Below, one piece after another: positions 9,277 through 18,890 of a stretch of DNA of 64,000 bases. The stretch covers positions 248,001 to 312,000 of the forward strand of contig CP096134.1 in assembly GCA_023242925.1 (NCBI GenBank), written 5' to 3'. The position numbers and the translations under genes are program-made. The notes below the pieces were generated by a model that did not search any database, was not told where the DNA came from, and saw only the letters and a list, made by a program, of their open reading frames with translations. The stretch comes from Hyphomonadaceae bacterium JAD_PAG50586_4. Lineage in GTDB: Bacteria > Pseudomonadota > Alphaproteobacteria > Caulobacterales > Aquidulcibacteraceae. Position 1 is the first letter of the stretch. Every line of letters begins with the position of its first letter.

Positions 9277-9294
9277 AGTCAAATATTTTCGACA
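9277..9294. promoter_or_regulatory. Palindromic operator 2 of the XRE operon
   Basis: AGTCAAATATTTTCGACA, identical to operator 1 at 16 of 18 positions, with start points 38 bp apart (between three and four helical turns). The conserved TATTTTCGACA half suggests one protein binds both sites. Confidence 0.65.
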
Positions 9295-9451
9295 CAACGG
9301 ACAGGGCCGAGCGACCGCGGCGGCTTTCGGGCGTCAAAGCGCGAACGGCCGCTTCTGGGATCGTGCTGTAGGCGCGAGTACGGGTGTATCCGCTTGAACT
9401 GGCAGTCCGATAAGCGCCGCTATTCCAGTCCTCCAACGAAGGAGGAAAGTC

Positions 9452-10083
9452 ATGGAAACGCAAACTCTCGAGCAATCGCACAAGCCGTTTGTGCCGTGGA
9501 ACAAGGGCAAGGTGACGGGCCAAAAGCCGCCGCTCAAGCCGCGCGAAGTCTGGGCGGTCCGCGTGCGGCTTCAAATCTCAAATCGCGTGCGCGACTTGGC
9601 GCTGTTTAATTTGGCGATCGACAGCAAGCTGCGCGGATGTGATCTCGTACACCTCCGCGTCGAGGATGTGATGCAAGGCGATCAGGTGCGAACAAGAGCC
9701 CTCGTATCGCAGCGCAAGACCGGTGCGCCGGTTCAATTCGAAATCACCGAGCAAGCACGCGCAGCTTTGGCGGCTTGGGTTCGTGGAAAAACCTCAAGGG
9801 AAGTGATTGGATGTTCCCGAGCCGCGTCGACCGGACCCATCCAATGACAACGCGCCAGTATGGCCGCTTGGTAGACGACTGGATCGCCGAGATCGGCCTT
9901 GCGCCCTCAGCGTATGGCACGCACTCGTTGCGCCGAACCAAAGCCGCTTTGATCTATCGAAAGACTGGCAATATCCGTGCGGTCCAGCTGCTGCTCGGCC
10001 ACACGAAGCTCGACTCCACGGTGCGCTATCTGGGCGTGGAGGTGGAGGACGCGTTGGCCATCGCCGAGAGCATCGACGTCTAG
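9452..10083 (+). CDS. Small tyrosine recombinase, frameshifted
   Basis: About 210 codons in two frames. Part one has a strong ribosome-binding site (AAGGAGG before the ATG at 9452) and the first catalytic Arg (SKLRGCDLVHLRVED) and Lys region (SQRKTGAPVQ). Part two has HSLRR, LLGHTKLDSTVRYLG, giving HxxR, His and the Tyr nucleophile. The frames rejoin if one A is added to the A5 run at 9787-9791, giving VRGKNLKGSDWMFPSR. The usual N-terminal DNA-binding domain is only about 50 residues, so this is a minimal recombinase. Related short forms occur beside toxin genes, as here. Confidence 0.8.
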
Positions 10084-10174
10084 CGCCTGGGCGCCGGTCG
10101 GAAGGAAGAAATCGCCCCAGATTGCCCAAAATCCGCCTCTGCCAATCGGGGCCGGAAGGTGCTATCTTGTGTAG

Positions 10175-10369
10175 ATGAGCAAGTCGAATCGTGGACCGCA
10201 AGAGCGCACCCTCGGAGCCAAAGCCTACGCATCGATGGCGAAGGTTGAGGGGCTGCGCCTAAGCAAGGAAAGCGCGGCCAGGCTCGAGCGCACTAAGGGT
10301 CTAAGCCCGGAGAAGCGCCGGGCCGAAGTCTTGCGCGCGTACGGCGCGGATGCACCGAAGCGCAAATGA
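10175..10369 (+). CDS. Fic-associated antitoxin candidate
   Basis: 64 residues, basic, alpha-helical, ending in KRK. Its stop overlaps the fic start (ATGA), the typical order for class I Fic modules such as VbhA/VbhT. The segment YASMAKVEGLRLS resembles the inhibitory helix of VbhA-type antitoxins, but Ser20 and Glu25 are one residue further apart than in the S/TxxxEG motif. Assignment rests mostly on position and size. Confidence 0.65.
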   Translation: MSKSNRGPQERTLGAKAYASMAKVEGLRLSKESAARLERTKGLSPEKRRAEVLRAYGADAPKRK

Positions 10370-10947
10370 GCGACCACGGCTACGAGGTCTTTGACGACCC
10401 GTACTGCTACCGCGGAACCTTCGTCCTCAAGAACCGAGCCGGTTTGACGGACGCGAAGCGCCTTCAAGCTTTCGAGTTGGAAATGTCGTCGCTGCGCGCT
10501 GATGAGCCGCTGCCGAATGGCCGCTTCGGACCAGCGCATTATTGCGCGGTGCACAAGCATCTGTTTGGCGACGTCTACACCTGGGCGGGACGCTATCGAA
10601 CGGTGCGAACCGCGAAGGGTGGCAACGTTTTCTGCTACCCCGAGCACATCGACAAAGAAATGAGGAAGCTCTTTGGGCGTTTGCACAAGGGCGTGCTTCG
10701 TGCGCCTGCATCATCGGGCGATTTCGTTGAGATGGCAGCTGAGTTTCTCGCGGAGCTGAACGCCATTCATGCCTTTCGAGAAGGCAACGGGCTTGCGCAG
10801 CTGGCGTTTCTGCGCTTGATCTCCGTCCGAGCGGGGCATCCCATTGATCTGACAAAGCTTCGGCATGGACCGTTCTTGGAAGCGATGATCAAGAGCTTCC
10901 AAGGTGAAACTGGCAGCTTGGAAGCTGAATTACGCCGGCTGATTTGA
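10366..10947 (+). CDS. Fic-domain protein with altered active-site motif
   Basis: 193 residues. The N-terminal half (HKHLFGDVYTWAGRYRTV) and C-terminal AGHPIDLTKL match the Fic family. The signature reads HAFREGNG at 135-142 but continues LAQL, where family members have GRTQ or GRxxR. The catalytic His and acidic residue are kept, while the arginine that binds the nucleotide phosphates is Leu143. Fic proteins usually AMPylate a target such as gyrase; this one may be inactive or use another nucleotide. It follows a coupled antitoxin candidate. Confidence 0.85.
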   Translation: MSDHGYEVFDDPYCYRGTFVLKNRAGLTDAKRLQAFELEMSSLRADEPLPNGRFGPAHYCAVHKHLFGDVYTWAGRYRTVRTAKGGNVFCYPEHIDKEMRKLFGRLHKGVLRAPASSGDFVEMAAEFLAELNAIHAFREGNGLAQLAFLRLISVRAGHPIDLTKLRHGPFLEAMIKSFQGETGSLEAELRRLI

Positions 10948-10953
10948 CGGCCT

Positions 10954-11002
10954 AATGTCCTTTCACCGGGCGGGAGGCCCTAGAGTCGGCTCCTGGGATC
11001 TC
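10954..11002 (+). repeat. Dispersed repeat, copy 3
   Basis: TAATGTCCTTTCACCGGGCG then CGGCTCCTGGGATCTC. This is the most diverged copy and sits directly after the fic stop codon. Confidence 0.4.
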
Positions 11003-11069
11003 TCGGCGCCAAGCTCGTTTCTGAGGCTGGCCCGAAGCGAACGTTCGACACTTCTGATAAGTTGCGAGA

Positions 11070-11495
11070 ATGCAGGATCACACACCCGAGGCGGAGGCGC
11101 TGTTTCGAGCGTTTGCTGAGCGCCACTCCCTGACGATCCGAAAGGTCAAAGAGCCCAATGTCGAGCTTCTTATGGAGCTTCCCCGGCAACCGGGATTGTC
11201 ATTTGACCTGACGCTTGGCCTACAGAACGCCGATGAACTCAGCATCGGCTTTGAGGGCTTTTGGTCATATATCTTCCCGTTCAATCAAAAACACGAACTC
11301 GTTTCGTCACTGCTGGATGGGATCGTATCTGGCGCCTGTCGTCTTGCGGTGCATCGACAGTTCGGGTTGGTCGTGAAGCGTGTCCTGGAGCGCCGCGTAG
11401 GCGATAACTGGGAGCCGATCTATCAAGCGCTCGGTTTTGGCGTTCCCTTTATCGGGACTCAGGTTGCCTACTTGAGCAACAACCAGTCGCCCTAA
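11070..11495 (+). CDS. Hypothetical protein
   Basis: 141 residues, acidic N-terminus, no signal peptide or membrane segment. Contains LPRQPGLSFDLTLGLQNADELSIGF and FWSYIFPF. No family recognised. It stands alone between two copies of the dispersed repeat, in the accessory region. Confidence 0.6.
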   Translation: MQDHTPEAEALFRAFAERHSLTIRKVKEPNVELLMELPRQPGLSFDLTLGLQNADELSIGFEGFWSYIFPFNQKHELVSSLLDGIVSGACRLAVHRQFGLVVKRVLERRVGDNWEPIYQALGFGVPFIGTQVAYLSNNQSP

Positions 11496-11501
11496 TTGCT
11501 A

Positions 11502-11580
11502 CGTCCGTTTTCGGAGAGAAGCGGAAGGGCGGCTCCCGCTTTGAGGCGTCAGAAGGCTAACTTCCGTTGCTGGAATTGAA
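11502..11580 (+). repeat. Dispersed repeat, copy 4
   Basis: ACGTCCGTTTTCGG at the left; GCTAACTTCCGTTGCTGGAATTGAAC at the right in two parts. It lies 7 bp after the stop of the preceding hypothetical gene and shares the GAACGCCG extension with copy 2. Confidence 0.5.
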
Positions 11581-11691
11581 CGCCGCGAGATCTTTCGGCG
11601 GGATAGAGATTTCGCGAAGACGGCGGGTTCGTGCGTCGCGTTTGGAGTGAGGTGTCGCAGATTTTGCTTGCTCGCGTTCGTAGCGATTGGC

Positions 11692-14600
11692 TCACGCTTC
11701 GGTTTGCGAATTCTGGCGTTGGCTGTTGCGGCGTACGGCGAGGGCGACGAGCACAAGAACGCCGCCGAGGCCGAGAAAAGATGCAGCACGGATGACGCCG
11801 TCGAGCCGCGCCATATCCAGAAGAAACACCTTCGCGGTGGTCATCAAGAGCAGGCCCAGACCCGCCCAACGCAGCACGGCGTTTTTGCGTGCGGTGCCCA
11901 CCCACAAGACGACGGCGCTGAAGAGCGCCCAGGCCGCCGAATAGGTCCAGGTCTCCAGGCTTGCCTCGCGTAAGGCCGGCGTCATCTCCGGGCCGCGGAA
12001 AAGGTATCGTACGACGAGTGTGAGCGTGATGAAGAGATCAAGGACGCAGGCGAGCAGGGCTAGGCGCGCGTAGAGCGCATGCTCGGCCGCGATCGGCCAG
12101 CGCGCGCTGATGACTGTAAGCCAGGCCGCAAACAGATATGCGCCGAGAGCAAAAAGCGCAGAGGCGGTCGAGGCGAGCGCGATCGGATAGGGCCCCCACC
12201 ACGGCGAGAACAGGACGCAGAGTCCCCACATCATCCAGGCAAGCGCCAGCCAGAGTCCCACTCCAACATATTGGCGCGTCATGTGTGCGATCGTGCCCGG
12301 CATCGTGGACACAAAGCGCAAAGCCAGCATCCAAGCGACGCATGTCGTCAGCGCCATGGGCCATAATGCGTACCATAGCCCCTCAAGACCGAAGAGTGCG
12401 GCCCGCGCATCGACCGGAAAGGCGTGATGGGTGATGCGGATGACGCTGAGGCCTGCGATCAAAACGAACAAGAGCGCGGTGAGTACAGCTATATACCGCG
12501 ACGTGGAGGTTGGAGCGCGCGCACGCGCCAGCCCGTAGGCGAGTGCAGCGGCGATGACTTGGACGAAAATCAGGCCAATCGCGTTGGGCGCGTCCAAAAT
12601 CGTGGTCTCAACGGCGCCCCAAATCGGATTGAAGCAGGCCAACACCAGCCAAAGCGCGATGGCGAGCGCTGTGATTGAAATCGCCGCGGACGCCTGGCGA
12701 AGATCGTCCGTGAGCGGGCCTACGATCTCCGCCCCCTTCTGGCGTATGCGCGCCAGCCAGCTTTCGAACAAGGCCAAAGCGAGCGCCGCCAGCGCGTAGC
12801 AATTGCCTTCGAGTAGCCCGATTGGCGCAGAGCGCATCTCTACGCCGTGGAACGCGTGGCGGATCTCCAGCACCAGCCAAACGACGCCAAACAATCCGCC
12901 CGCGATCGCATACCAACGCGCAACACCTCGGTTGCGATGGTAGAAGCGCCCGGCCGTGCAGAGGGCCAGAAGACCAGGCGCTGCGTAGGCGAGCGCCATC
13001 TCATTGAAGATAGGCGCAGCTTGGATTGGTGTGTTGAAGAGTCCCCACCACGGATTCCAAAACAGGATGGAATAGAGTGCGCCGAAAAGTCCGGCGCCCA
13101 GCATGAGGTGACCGCGCGTGCTGGCAAGCAATCCGGCAGGCTTCTCGCCGCTTGGAAGGACGCTGAAGCCAGCGACCATAAGCACCAACGTATAGAGGCT
13201 GAAGCGGACAAAGCCGGAGAGCGGCACAGCGGCTTGTTCGCCGCTCATCAAATGATGAATGGCGAGGAACGCGCTCATCACCGTCAGCACGAGCGCGCCC
13301 GTGCTCAAGCTGTCGGCAGATTCGGAAATCGACCGCCCCCGTCGCAAGACAAAGGAGGCGGCAAGAAGGCTCATTGCGCCGGCGAGCAGCACGCCAAGCG
13401 CAAACCAGATCGATATTTCACCCGCAAAAGCGGCGCCGGTGAAGCTTGCGCCAGCGCCCGCGCCAAGCTCACGCCGCCGGCGATCAACGAAATCGGAGAC
13501 AACGCCTGCCAGCCGCGCCAGCGATGCAGCAAAGTGAGCGAGAGCGCAGCTAACGCAAACGTCAGCGGCTTGTAGTCCGCGGGGCTCGCGCCATCGAGCG
13601 CGAGCAAAAGCAAGGTTGAGCCCGTCATCGTCCAAATATTGGTGGCGATATCGTCACCAGCGTGCGGGGTCAGTCGCGTGCACAGTTCGGCGGCGAGGTA
13701 GGAGAACACGCCGGCGCTTGCGAGCACGAGCCAGGCGTTGGGGGCGCTCCAATCGGGTTGCGCCAATGCCATGAACACCAGCAGGATTAAGCTCCCCGCA
13801 GCGCCTGCGCCATGCGCGATGGCCCGTCTCGAGGTTTGATCATTTAAGCTTGCGCCAAAGCCGGCAAAGGCCACGGCCGCAGCCGCACCCATCGCCCAGG
13901 CGTCGAAATGGCTCTCGCCGGCCAACTGCCCGCTGAACAGAAAGCCCAGAACGAGCACACCAATTGCGGTCGCGAGCACAAATGGCGATGCGATGCGCGT
14001 GCGCACGCTGAGCGCCGCAAGTGCAACCATGCCGATTGCTGTTGTCGCCTGCGCGACGATCGCATCGGACTGGTGTTCGCGCTTACATACCAAAGCGCGA
14101 GCAACAGCACGCTGCTGACCACAATGCCGAGGGCGGGTAACAATCGAACCGTGGCGTCCCACGAGGGGTTTGGCGTGCTCTGGGCGCTCCGCGTCATCGG
14201 ACTGAACGCGAGTGCGCACCCGCCGATGGCGGCGATCCCCAGCAATACGAGCGCGCGTAGCGTTTCGCCATCCGAGAAGGAAATCGCATACCAAACGAAA
14301 GCGCCGAGCATGCTGGCGCCGGCAAGCCACGGCCATCGGCGTAAGCCTGCGAGCATATAGCCAGTCACGGTTACGGCCGCGATGTAGAGCGAGAGGCTGC
14401 TTTCCGGCCACGCGCCCTTTGTCGTCAGCAGCGGCGCAAGTAAGCCGGCGACGATCGCCAGAATGCCAATCGCTTCACCGTGAAGCAGCGCCAGCCCCAA
14501 GAGCAGTACGACGATGGCGCCCAGCGCAAGCGCCGCCGTGGCCCAATCGATGTATTGGTAAAGTCCATGAGCGCCCCATACGGCGCCGTAAAGCGTCGCA

Positions 14601-15275
14601 GCGCCGGCGCCTGCAAGAAGTGCGGCCACGAGCGGGTGACTAAAGGCATTGTCGCGTGTGCTGCGTCGCAGCCATTCACTGGCGCCAATCAGGGCGACGC
14701 CGAGCGTGACGGCGCTCCAGAGGCGCATCATCGGTGTAAAGAGGCCCTGTTGCGCAGCGTACGCGACGAGGAATATGCCGCCGAGCGCCAGGGCGCCCCG
14801 CCCAACCATGCGAGACCATTCTCAGATAGCCAGCGCTCCACATTGCGTTCGCGCGGCGCTGTTGGCGCGCTTGGGATAGGATTGAACGTGTCCTTAAGCG
14901 GCTCGCGCGCCGCGGGATTGAAGTCGAATGAAAGGTCTTGCGGCGTCTTTGCGGCCTCAAGCTCCGGCGCTGGCGATGGCTCAAGTTCAGGAGCCGGCGC
15001 AATGGCGGTCTCCAATTCCGGCCTCGACGCAACGTCATGCGCTGGCGGCTCCGGGTGCGTGACGGGCGAGGGCGCTTCGTCGGTTTGCGCGGGCCTTGCC
15101 AACACGGCCTCGGCCGGCGAGGGGGCGGCGTCTCCCATGTGTATTGGCGCTGCTGCGGCGGTGGGTTCGGCACCTCGGCGCGCGCCTCCTGCTTCATCTG
15201 GCGCTCAAGCTCAGACGTGCGCTGCGACAGGCGGAACACCCACGCGGCTAGACCGACAATGATCAACCATTCCAT
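11692..15275 (-). CDS. DUF2339 multi-pass membrane protein, several frameshifts
   Basis: A long leftward gene of about 1,190 codons read across four or five frames. It starts MEWLIIVGLAAWVFRLSQRTSELERQ (one membrane helix and a short coil), has a Pro/Ala/Glu-rich linker, then WLSENGLAWLGG and ALGGIFLVAYAAQQGL, the typical entry to the DUF2339 membrane domain, and then more than twenty hydrophobic helices. Frame changes lie near 15140, 14797 (one C missing from the C4 run at 14796-14799), 14070-14085 and 13430-13500. DUF2339 function is unknown; an envelope role is likely. Confidence 0.8.
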
Positions 15276-15636
15276 GAGCGAGCACCCATATGATCGCGCC
15301 CAGCTACAACCTAATAGTGTATATAATTGTACAACAAGGTCGTGCGTTTGCGCTGTAAATCGGCGCTACGCTTTGGTGTACGAATCCTTACGTCGCGCTG
15401 TCGGCTCATTCCGGCTATAGGCTGCGTCAGTCAAAGCGAGCGGAGTTTTCCCCGCGGCGTCTAACGCCGATCATCTTTAGGGCGCCAAGCGCCCTTGCCT
15501 GGGCCGTGTAGTCAAGATCGAATAGTGCTGAGCGTTGCAATGTCCGGTAATGGGAAGCAGAGCGTCGATGTCCTTTGTTGGGATATCTCGCGCGAAGTTG
15601 TATCGCTGCGGCCGCGAGCATCCGGTAGAATGATGT
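15276..15636. other. Intergenic region
   Basis: 360 bp between the divergent DUF2339 gene and a small secreted protein. An AT-rich island (GTGTATATAATTGTACAACA, near 15317-15336) stands out and may hold a promoter. I see no other gene or repeat. Confidence 0.4.
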
Positions 15637-16059
15637 ATGGCCAAGAAAATCGCTGTCGGTGTCGTCGCCCTCTTGTTGTGTCTCAGTCCCGCTGCGTCGG
15701 CCCAAGATTTCCCGTCTGAGGCTGCGGTCCGTATTCTTGAGAAGCAGATCTCAATGCCGGCAAACGCAAGCCCGTTGGACGACTACGACCGCTACTACGC
15801 TTTTCAAGAGATCGAAGGGCGCCCGATTGTTGTTGGGGTGCTTCGACTTCGAGATGGCGCAGAGGTCGTTGGGTCGGCAACGGCGACGACGATACCGAAC
15901 GCATACGTGACTACGCTGGAGGCGCTGCCAGTTGCCGCCGATGGCGGCTGCGCCGTCGTGACGGTGTATTTCGATGCGCAGACCGAGCGCCTTTTGCCGG
16001 TCTATCAACGCGACGAGGTTGCGACATTCGTCACCGCGGTATGCAATGGGCTCGGGTAA
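15637..16059 (+). CDS. Small secreted hypothetical protein
   Basis: 140 residues with a clear signal peptide (KKIAVGVVALLLCLSPAASAQ, cleavage after ASA). The mature part has two cysteines near the C-terminus (GGCAVV and AVCNGLG) that could pair. No family recognised. A dispersed-repeat copy starts two bases after its stop. Confidence 0.65.
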   Translation: MAKKIAVGVVALLLCLSPAASAQDFPSEAAVRILEKQISMPANASPLDDYDRYYAFQEIEGRPIVVGVLRLRDGAEVVGSATATTIPNAYVTTLEALPVAADGGCAVVTVYFDAQTERLLPVYQRDEVATFVTAVCNGLG

Positions 16060-16060
16060 G

Positions 16061-16108
16061 CGTCCGCTTTCGGCCGGCGCGCGTCCAACGTCTGTTCGTG
16101 GGATTGAC
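16061..16108 (+). repeat. Dispersed repeat, copy 5
   Basis: CGTCCGCTTTCGGCCGGCGC then TCTGTTCGTGGGATTGA, a compact form. It begins immediately after the stop codon of the small secreted protein. Confidence 0.6.
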
Positions 16109-16144
16109 CGATGCTTACGGGTTGCCAATGCGACGGCTCGGTTG

Positions 16145-17278
16145 TCACTTCGGTTCTGGACCTACGTACCGAGCGCGTGGTCGAATCAAATGTCCGCTCT
16201 GCAATTGCTCCATCGCATGCCCGAGCCACCCCACGCATCGCCCAACGGCGAAGATTGCGAACGCCCCATCCGCAGGAATGTCATAGGCTTTTGCGAGCGC
16301 AGCGATGGCGAAATCGATATTGGGCCGCTCTGCTGTTTCCGCTTCCACCAAGGCCCGAAGCGGCGTTAGCGATTTTGACGCGGGCAGATCGTCCAACAAT
16401 GCAGCCGCGCGCGGATCGCCCTTGGGATAGAGTGGATGGCCAAAGCCTGGCACGCGGCGTGAGTCGCTGAGGCGGGCTCGGATTGAAGCTCGAGCGCCGG
16501 CGCGCTCACAGGCGTCGATGAACTCCGCGACGGTGTGGATGGCGGCGCCATGCAGCGGGCCCGAGAGCGTGGCAAATCCCGCGAGTGCAGATGCCGGCAA
16601 GGACGCGCCAGTCGATGCGGCGACCCGTGCGGCAAAGGTCGAGGCGTTGAGTTCGTGGTCGACCAGAAGCACAAGTGCGCGACGCAGCAGCTGCGAGCCC
16701 TTGGCGTTGAGGCCCCATGCCTTGGACAAGCGCACATGGATCGGGACCCCAACTGACGGTCCCGCCGCGGCGTTTGCCAGCGTTTCAAGGGTCAGCGCGG
16801 CTTCCCGCGCCAAAGCGCTTGCCGCGCGTCCCCGCGCGGGTTCGCTGGTTGCGGCCAGATTTGCCAAAGCCAGATAGAGTCTCTCCAGCATTGAACCGCG
16901 CGCAAGTGCGCGCGGTTTGCCCGATGGGGAGTATTCAGTGTCCCAGAACAGCGCCGCCGCTTCTTCAAGCGTCGCGCGTTCGGAAAGTTTGATCGCATCC
17001 CGGCCGCGATACCAAAGGCGGTCGCGCGCAATCGTAGTGAGCGCCGATGCGAGCACAGGCTCACCCCAAGCAATCGTGTCGCTCGCAATGTCGGATGCTT
17101 TTCTCGGCCCAGGCCCGCGCGCCGCGAGTCGCTCGATCTGCTCGGCGCTGTAAAGCGAGCGGCGCGGATCGGCGGGATCGGGCCGCGCCTCCAATCGGCC
17201 TCGGCTGACATAGGCGTAAAGTGTCTGCTGGCGGATTTTTAGCCGCCGCATCGCCACGTCAGCACTTACCCAGCCCAT
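16145..17278 (-). CDS. Citrate synthase-family protein with N-terminal HTH
   Basis: 377 residues from the ATG at 17278. Residues 1-60 form a MerR-like DNA-binding region (SADVAMRRLKIRQQTLYAYVSRGRL...RSLYSAEQIERL). The rest is a citrate synthase fold with catalytic-site blocks DHELNASTFAARV, SGPLHGAA, GFGHPLYPKGDPRA and ERPNIDFAIAAL, so His and Asp positions are kept. It could be an enzyme, a metabolite-sensing regulator, or both. It is divergent from a second citrate synthase; the 82-bp gap holds TTGATYAA repeats that are a likely operator. Confidence 0.85.
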   Translation of the reverse strand: MGWVSADVAMRRLKIRQQTLYAYVSRGRLEARPDPADPRRSLYSAEQIERLAARGPGPRKASDIASDTIAWGEPVLASALTTIARDRLWYRGRDAIKLSERATLEEAAALFWDTEYSPSGKPRALARGSMLERLYLALANLAATSEPARGRAASALAREAALTLETLANAAAGPSVGVPIHVRLSKAWGLNAKGSQLLRRALVLLVDHELNASTFAARVAASTGASLPASALAGFATLSGPLHGAAIHTVAEFIDACERAGARASIRARLSDSRRVPGFGHPLYPKGDPRAAALLDDLPASKSLTPLRALVEAETAERPNIDFAIAALAKAYDIPADGAFAIFAVGRCVGWLGHAMEQLQSGHLIRPRARYVGPEPK

Positions 17279-17290
17279 GCGCGCCTCACA

Positions 17291-17313
17291 TTGATTAAAT
17301 TGATCAAGATTGA
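17291..17313. promoter_or_regulatory. Tandem TTGATYAA sites between citrate synthase genes
   Basis: TTGATTAA (17291-17298) and TTGATCAA (17300-17307) nine bp apart, followed by GATTGA. Placed in the 82-bp divergent promoter region, they are candidate operator half-sites for the HTH on the leftward citrate synthase. Confidence 0.5.
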
Positions 17314-17360
17314 CGATGGACCTCAATTTTCCAACTCTCAAGCTGCTTTAGGAGTTGGCG

Positions 17361-18449
17361 ATGACGAATGGTCTGGACGGTGTAGTGGCGGCCGATACGC
17401 GGCTTTCCCATGTGGATGGCCTTCGCGGCGAGTTGGTCATCTGCGGTTATTCCCTTGACGACCTCGCCGGGCACATCAGTTTTGAAGCGATCGCTCACCT
17501 CTTGCTTGAAGGGCAGTTTGAGGGGCTTCCAGACCGAACATCATTTCGCAATTATTTGGGCGCGGCGCGTCTCAAGGCGTTCGCTCTAGCGGCACATGCC
17601 GACGATGCCATTCTGCTATTGGAGCCCTTGGAAGCGATCCGCGCTCTCATCGCTCGCATGCCCGATGGTGATGATCTTGATGCTGCACTGTTACTGCTGG
17701 CGGCGCCGGGTGTACTATTGCCGATGCTGTTACGCCGCCGTGTGGGCCAGAGCGTGATTGCGCCTGACGCGTCGCTATCGCATGCCCAGGATATGTTGCG
17801 CATGTTGTGTGGCGACATGCCGTCAAGGGTGCAGAGTGATGCGCTCGACACCTATCTCGTCACGATTTGCGATCATGGCTTTAACGCCTCGACCTTTGCC
17901 GCCCGCGTGGTGGCCTCGACTTGGGCTGGCTTGACGTCATCTTTTGTCGCTGGTCTGAGCGCGCTGAAGGGGCCGCTGCATGGCGGTGCGCCGGGACCGG
18001 TGCTGCATATGCTCGATGGTATTGGCAAACCCGAGCACGCTGCGGCTTGGATTGAAACCGCGTTGGATCGTGGTGACCGCCTGATGGGGTTTGGCCACCG
18101 CGTTTATAAAGTGCGCGATCCGCGCGCCGATGCATTGAAAGGTGCGGTCAGGCGGCTGGCTGCGGGGTCCGGCGTGACGCCGGGCAGACTGCATTTGGCG
18201 GAAAGCGTCGAACACGCGGCGTTGGATATCCTCAGTCGTCGCAAGCCAGGACGCTCACTTGATGTAAACGTCGAGTTTTACACGGCGCTGTTGCTTGAAG
18301 CGTTGGGCTTTCCCGCCGACGCGTTCACCGCCGTTTTCGCCTGTGGACGCGCCGCTGGCTGGTTGGCGCATGCACGCGAACAGCGTTTGACAGGGCGCCT
18401 GATCCGGCCGGAGTCGCACTACATCGGTCCTCGATCCGCAGCGGCCTAG
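17361..18449 (+). CDS. Citrate synthase / 2-methylcitrate synthase paralogue
   Basis: 362 residues. The ATG at 17361 is preceded by GGAG at a spacing of six. Family blocks are present: DHGFNASTFAARVVAST, LKGPLHGGAPG, GFGHRVYKVRDPRADAL and the active-site Asp in SLDVNVEFYTALLLEALG. At 362 residues it lacks the N-terminal extension of type I citrate synthase, closer to short citrate/methylcitrate synthases. Condenses acetyl- or propionyl-CoA with oxaloacetate. Likely works with its divergent HTH-carrying paralogue. Confidence 0.88.
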   Translation: MTNGLDGVVAADTRLSHVDGLRGELVICGYSLDDLAGHISFEAIAHLLLEGQFEGLPDRTSFRNYLGAARLKAFALAAHADDAILLLEPLEAIRALIARMPDGDDLDAALLLLAAPGVLLPMLLRRRVGQSVIAPDASLSHAQDMLRMLCGDMPSRVQSDALDTYLVTICDHGFNASTFAARVVASTWAGLTSSFVAGLSALKGPLHGGAPGPVLHMLDGIGKPEHAAAWIETALDRGDRLMGFGHRVYKVRDPRADALKGAVRRLAAGSGVTPGRLHLAESVEHAALDILSRRKPGRSLDVNVEFYTALLLEALGFPADAFTAVFACGRAAGWLAHAREQRLTGRLIRPESHYIGPRSAAA

Positions 18450-18501
18450 CTAAGGACAATGTTCACACAGATTGGCGCAAGCAGCATGCGCAAAAAGGGG
18501 G

Positions 18502-18559
18502 GCGGACACTAACGTCCGCTTTGCGGCGGGGACTGCGTTATGACGGTTCTTGGGATTTT
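18502..18559 (+). repeat. Dispersed repeat, copy 6
   Basis: CGTCCGCTTTGCGGCGGGG then GACGGTTCTTGGGATTTT. The left end also makes a small hairpin (GCGGAC at 18502-18507 with GTCCGC at 18514-18519). It lies between the citrate synthase and parE 3' ends. Confidence 0.6.
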
Positions 18560-18578
18560 CCCGACGTCTGCGCCTCGT

Positions 18579-18890
18579 TTAATCTTCGCGCAAAAGGCTC
18601 TCGTAGTCCTGACCGCCGTAGAAAATGCCGAGAACGGTAACTACCTTCGGGAGCGCCGAATAGGCAATCGCGACGCGTCTGCGGAAGAAGGTCATTCTCA
18701 GACCTCGTCGGATATCGTCCCGTGCGGTGCCAGCGAGGGGCGTTGCGCCGAGCCTTTCGCAACGCTCAACGATTGCGCTGGTGTAGCTCTCGGCAATGGT
18801 TGGAGAAGCGTTGGCCGCGATATATTCGTAAAGCGCGACGATCTGCGCTTCCGCTTCAGGAGAGAAGACGACCTCTTTCGGCCGGCTCAT
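18579..18890 (-). CDS. parE: ParE/RelE-family toxin
   Basis: 103 residues: VVFSPEAEAQIVALYEYIAANAS...LGATPLAGTARDDIRRGLRMTFFRRRVAIAYSAL...VTVLGIFYGGQDYESLL, the full ParE_toxin layout. ParE proteins poison DNA gyrase; RelE relatives cut mRNA, and the two cannot be separated here. Its start overlaps the stop of the antitoxin gene (ATGA). Confidence 0.9.
   Translation of the reverse strand: MSRPKEVVFSPEAEAQIVALYEYIAANASPTIAESYTSAIVERCERLGATPLAGTARDDIRRGLRMTFFRRRVAIAYSALPKVVTVLGIFYGGQDYESLLRED

Noticed and set aside
17355..17360. TTG at 17355 as start of the rightward citrate synthase
   Set aside because: It lies directly on the GGAG ribosome-binding site; the ATG at 17361 has proper spacing.
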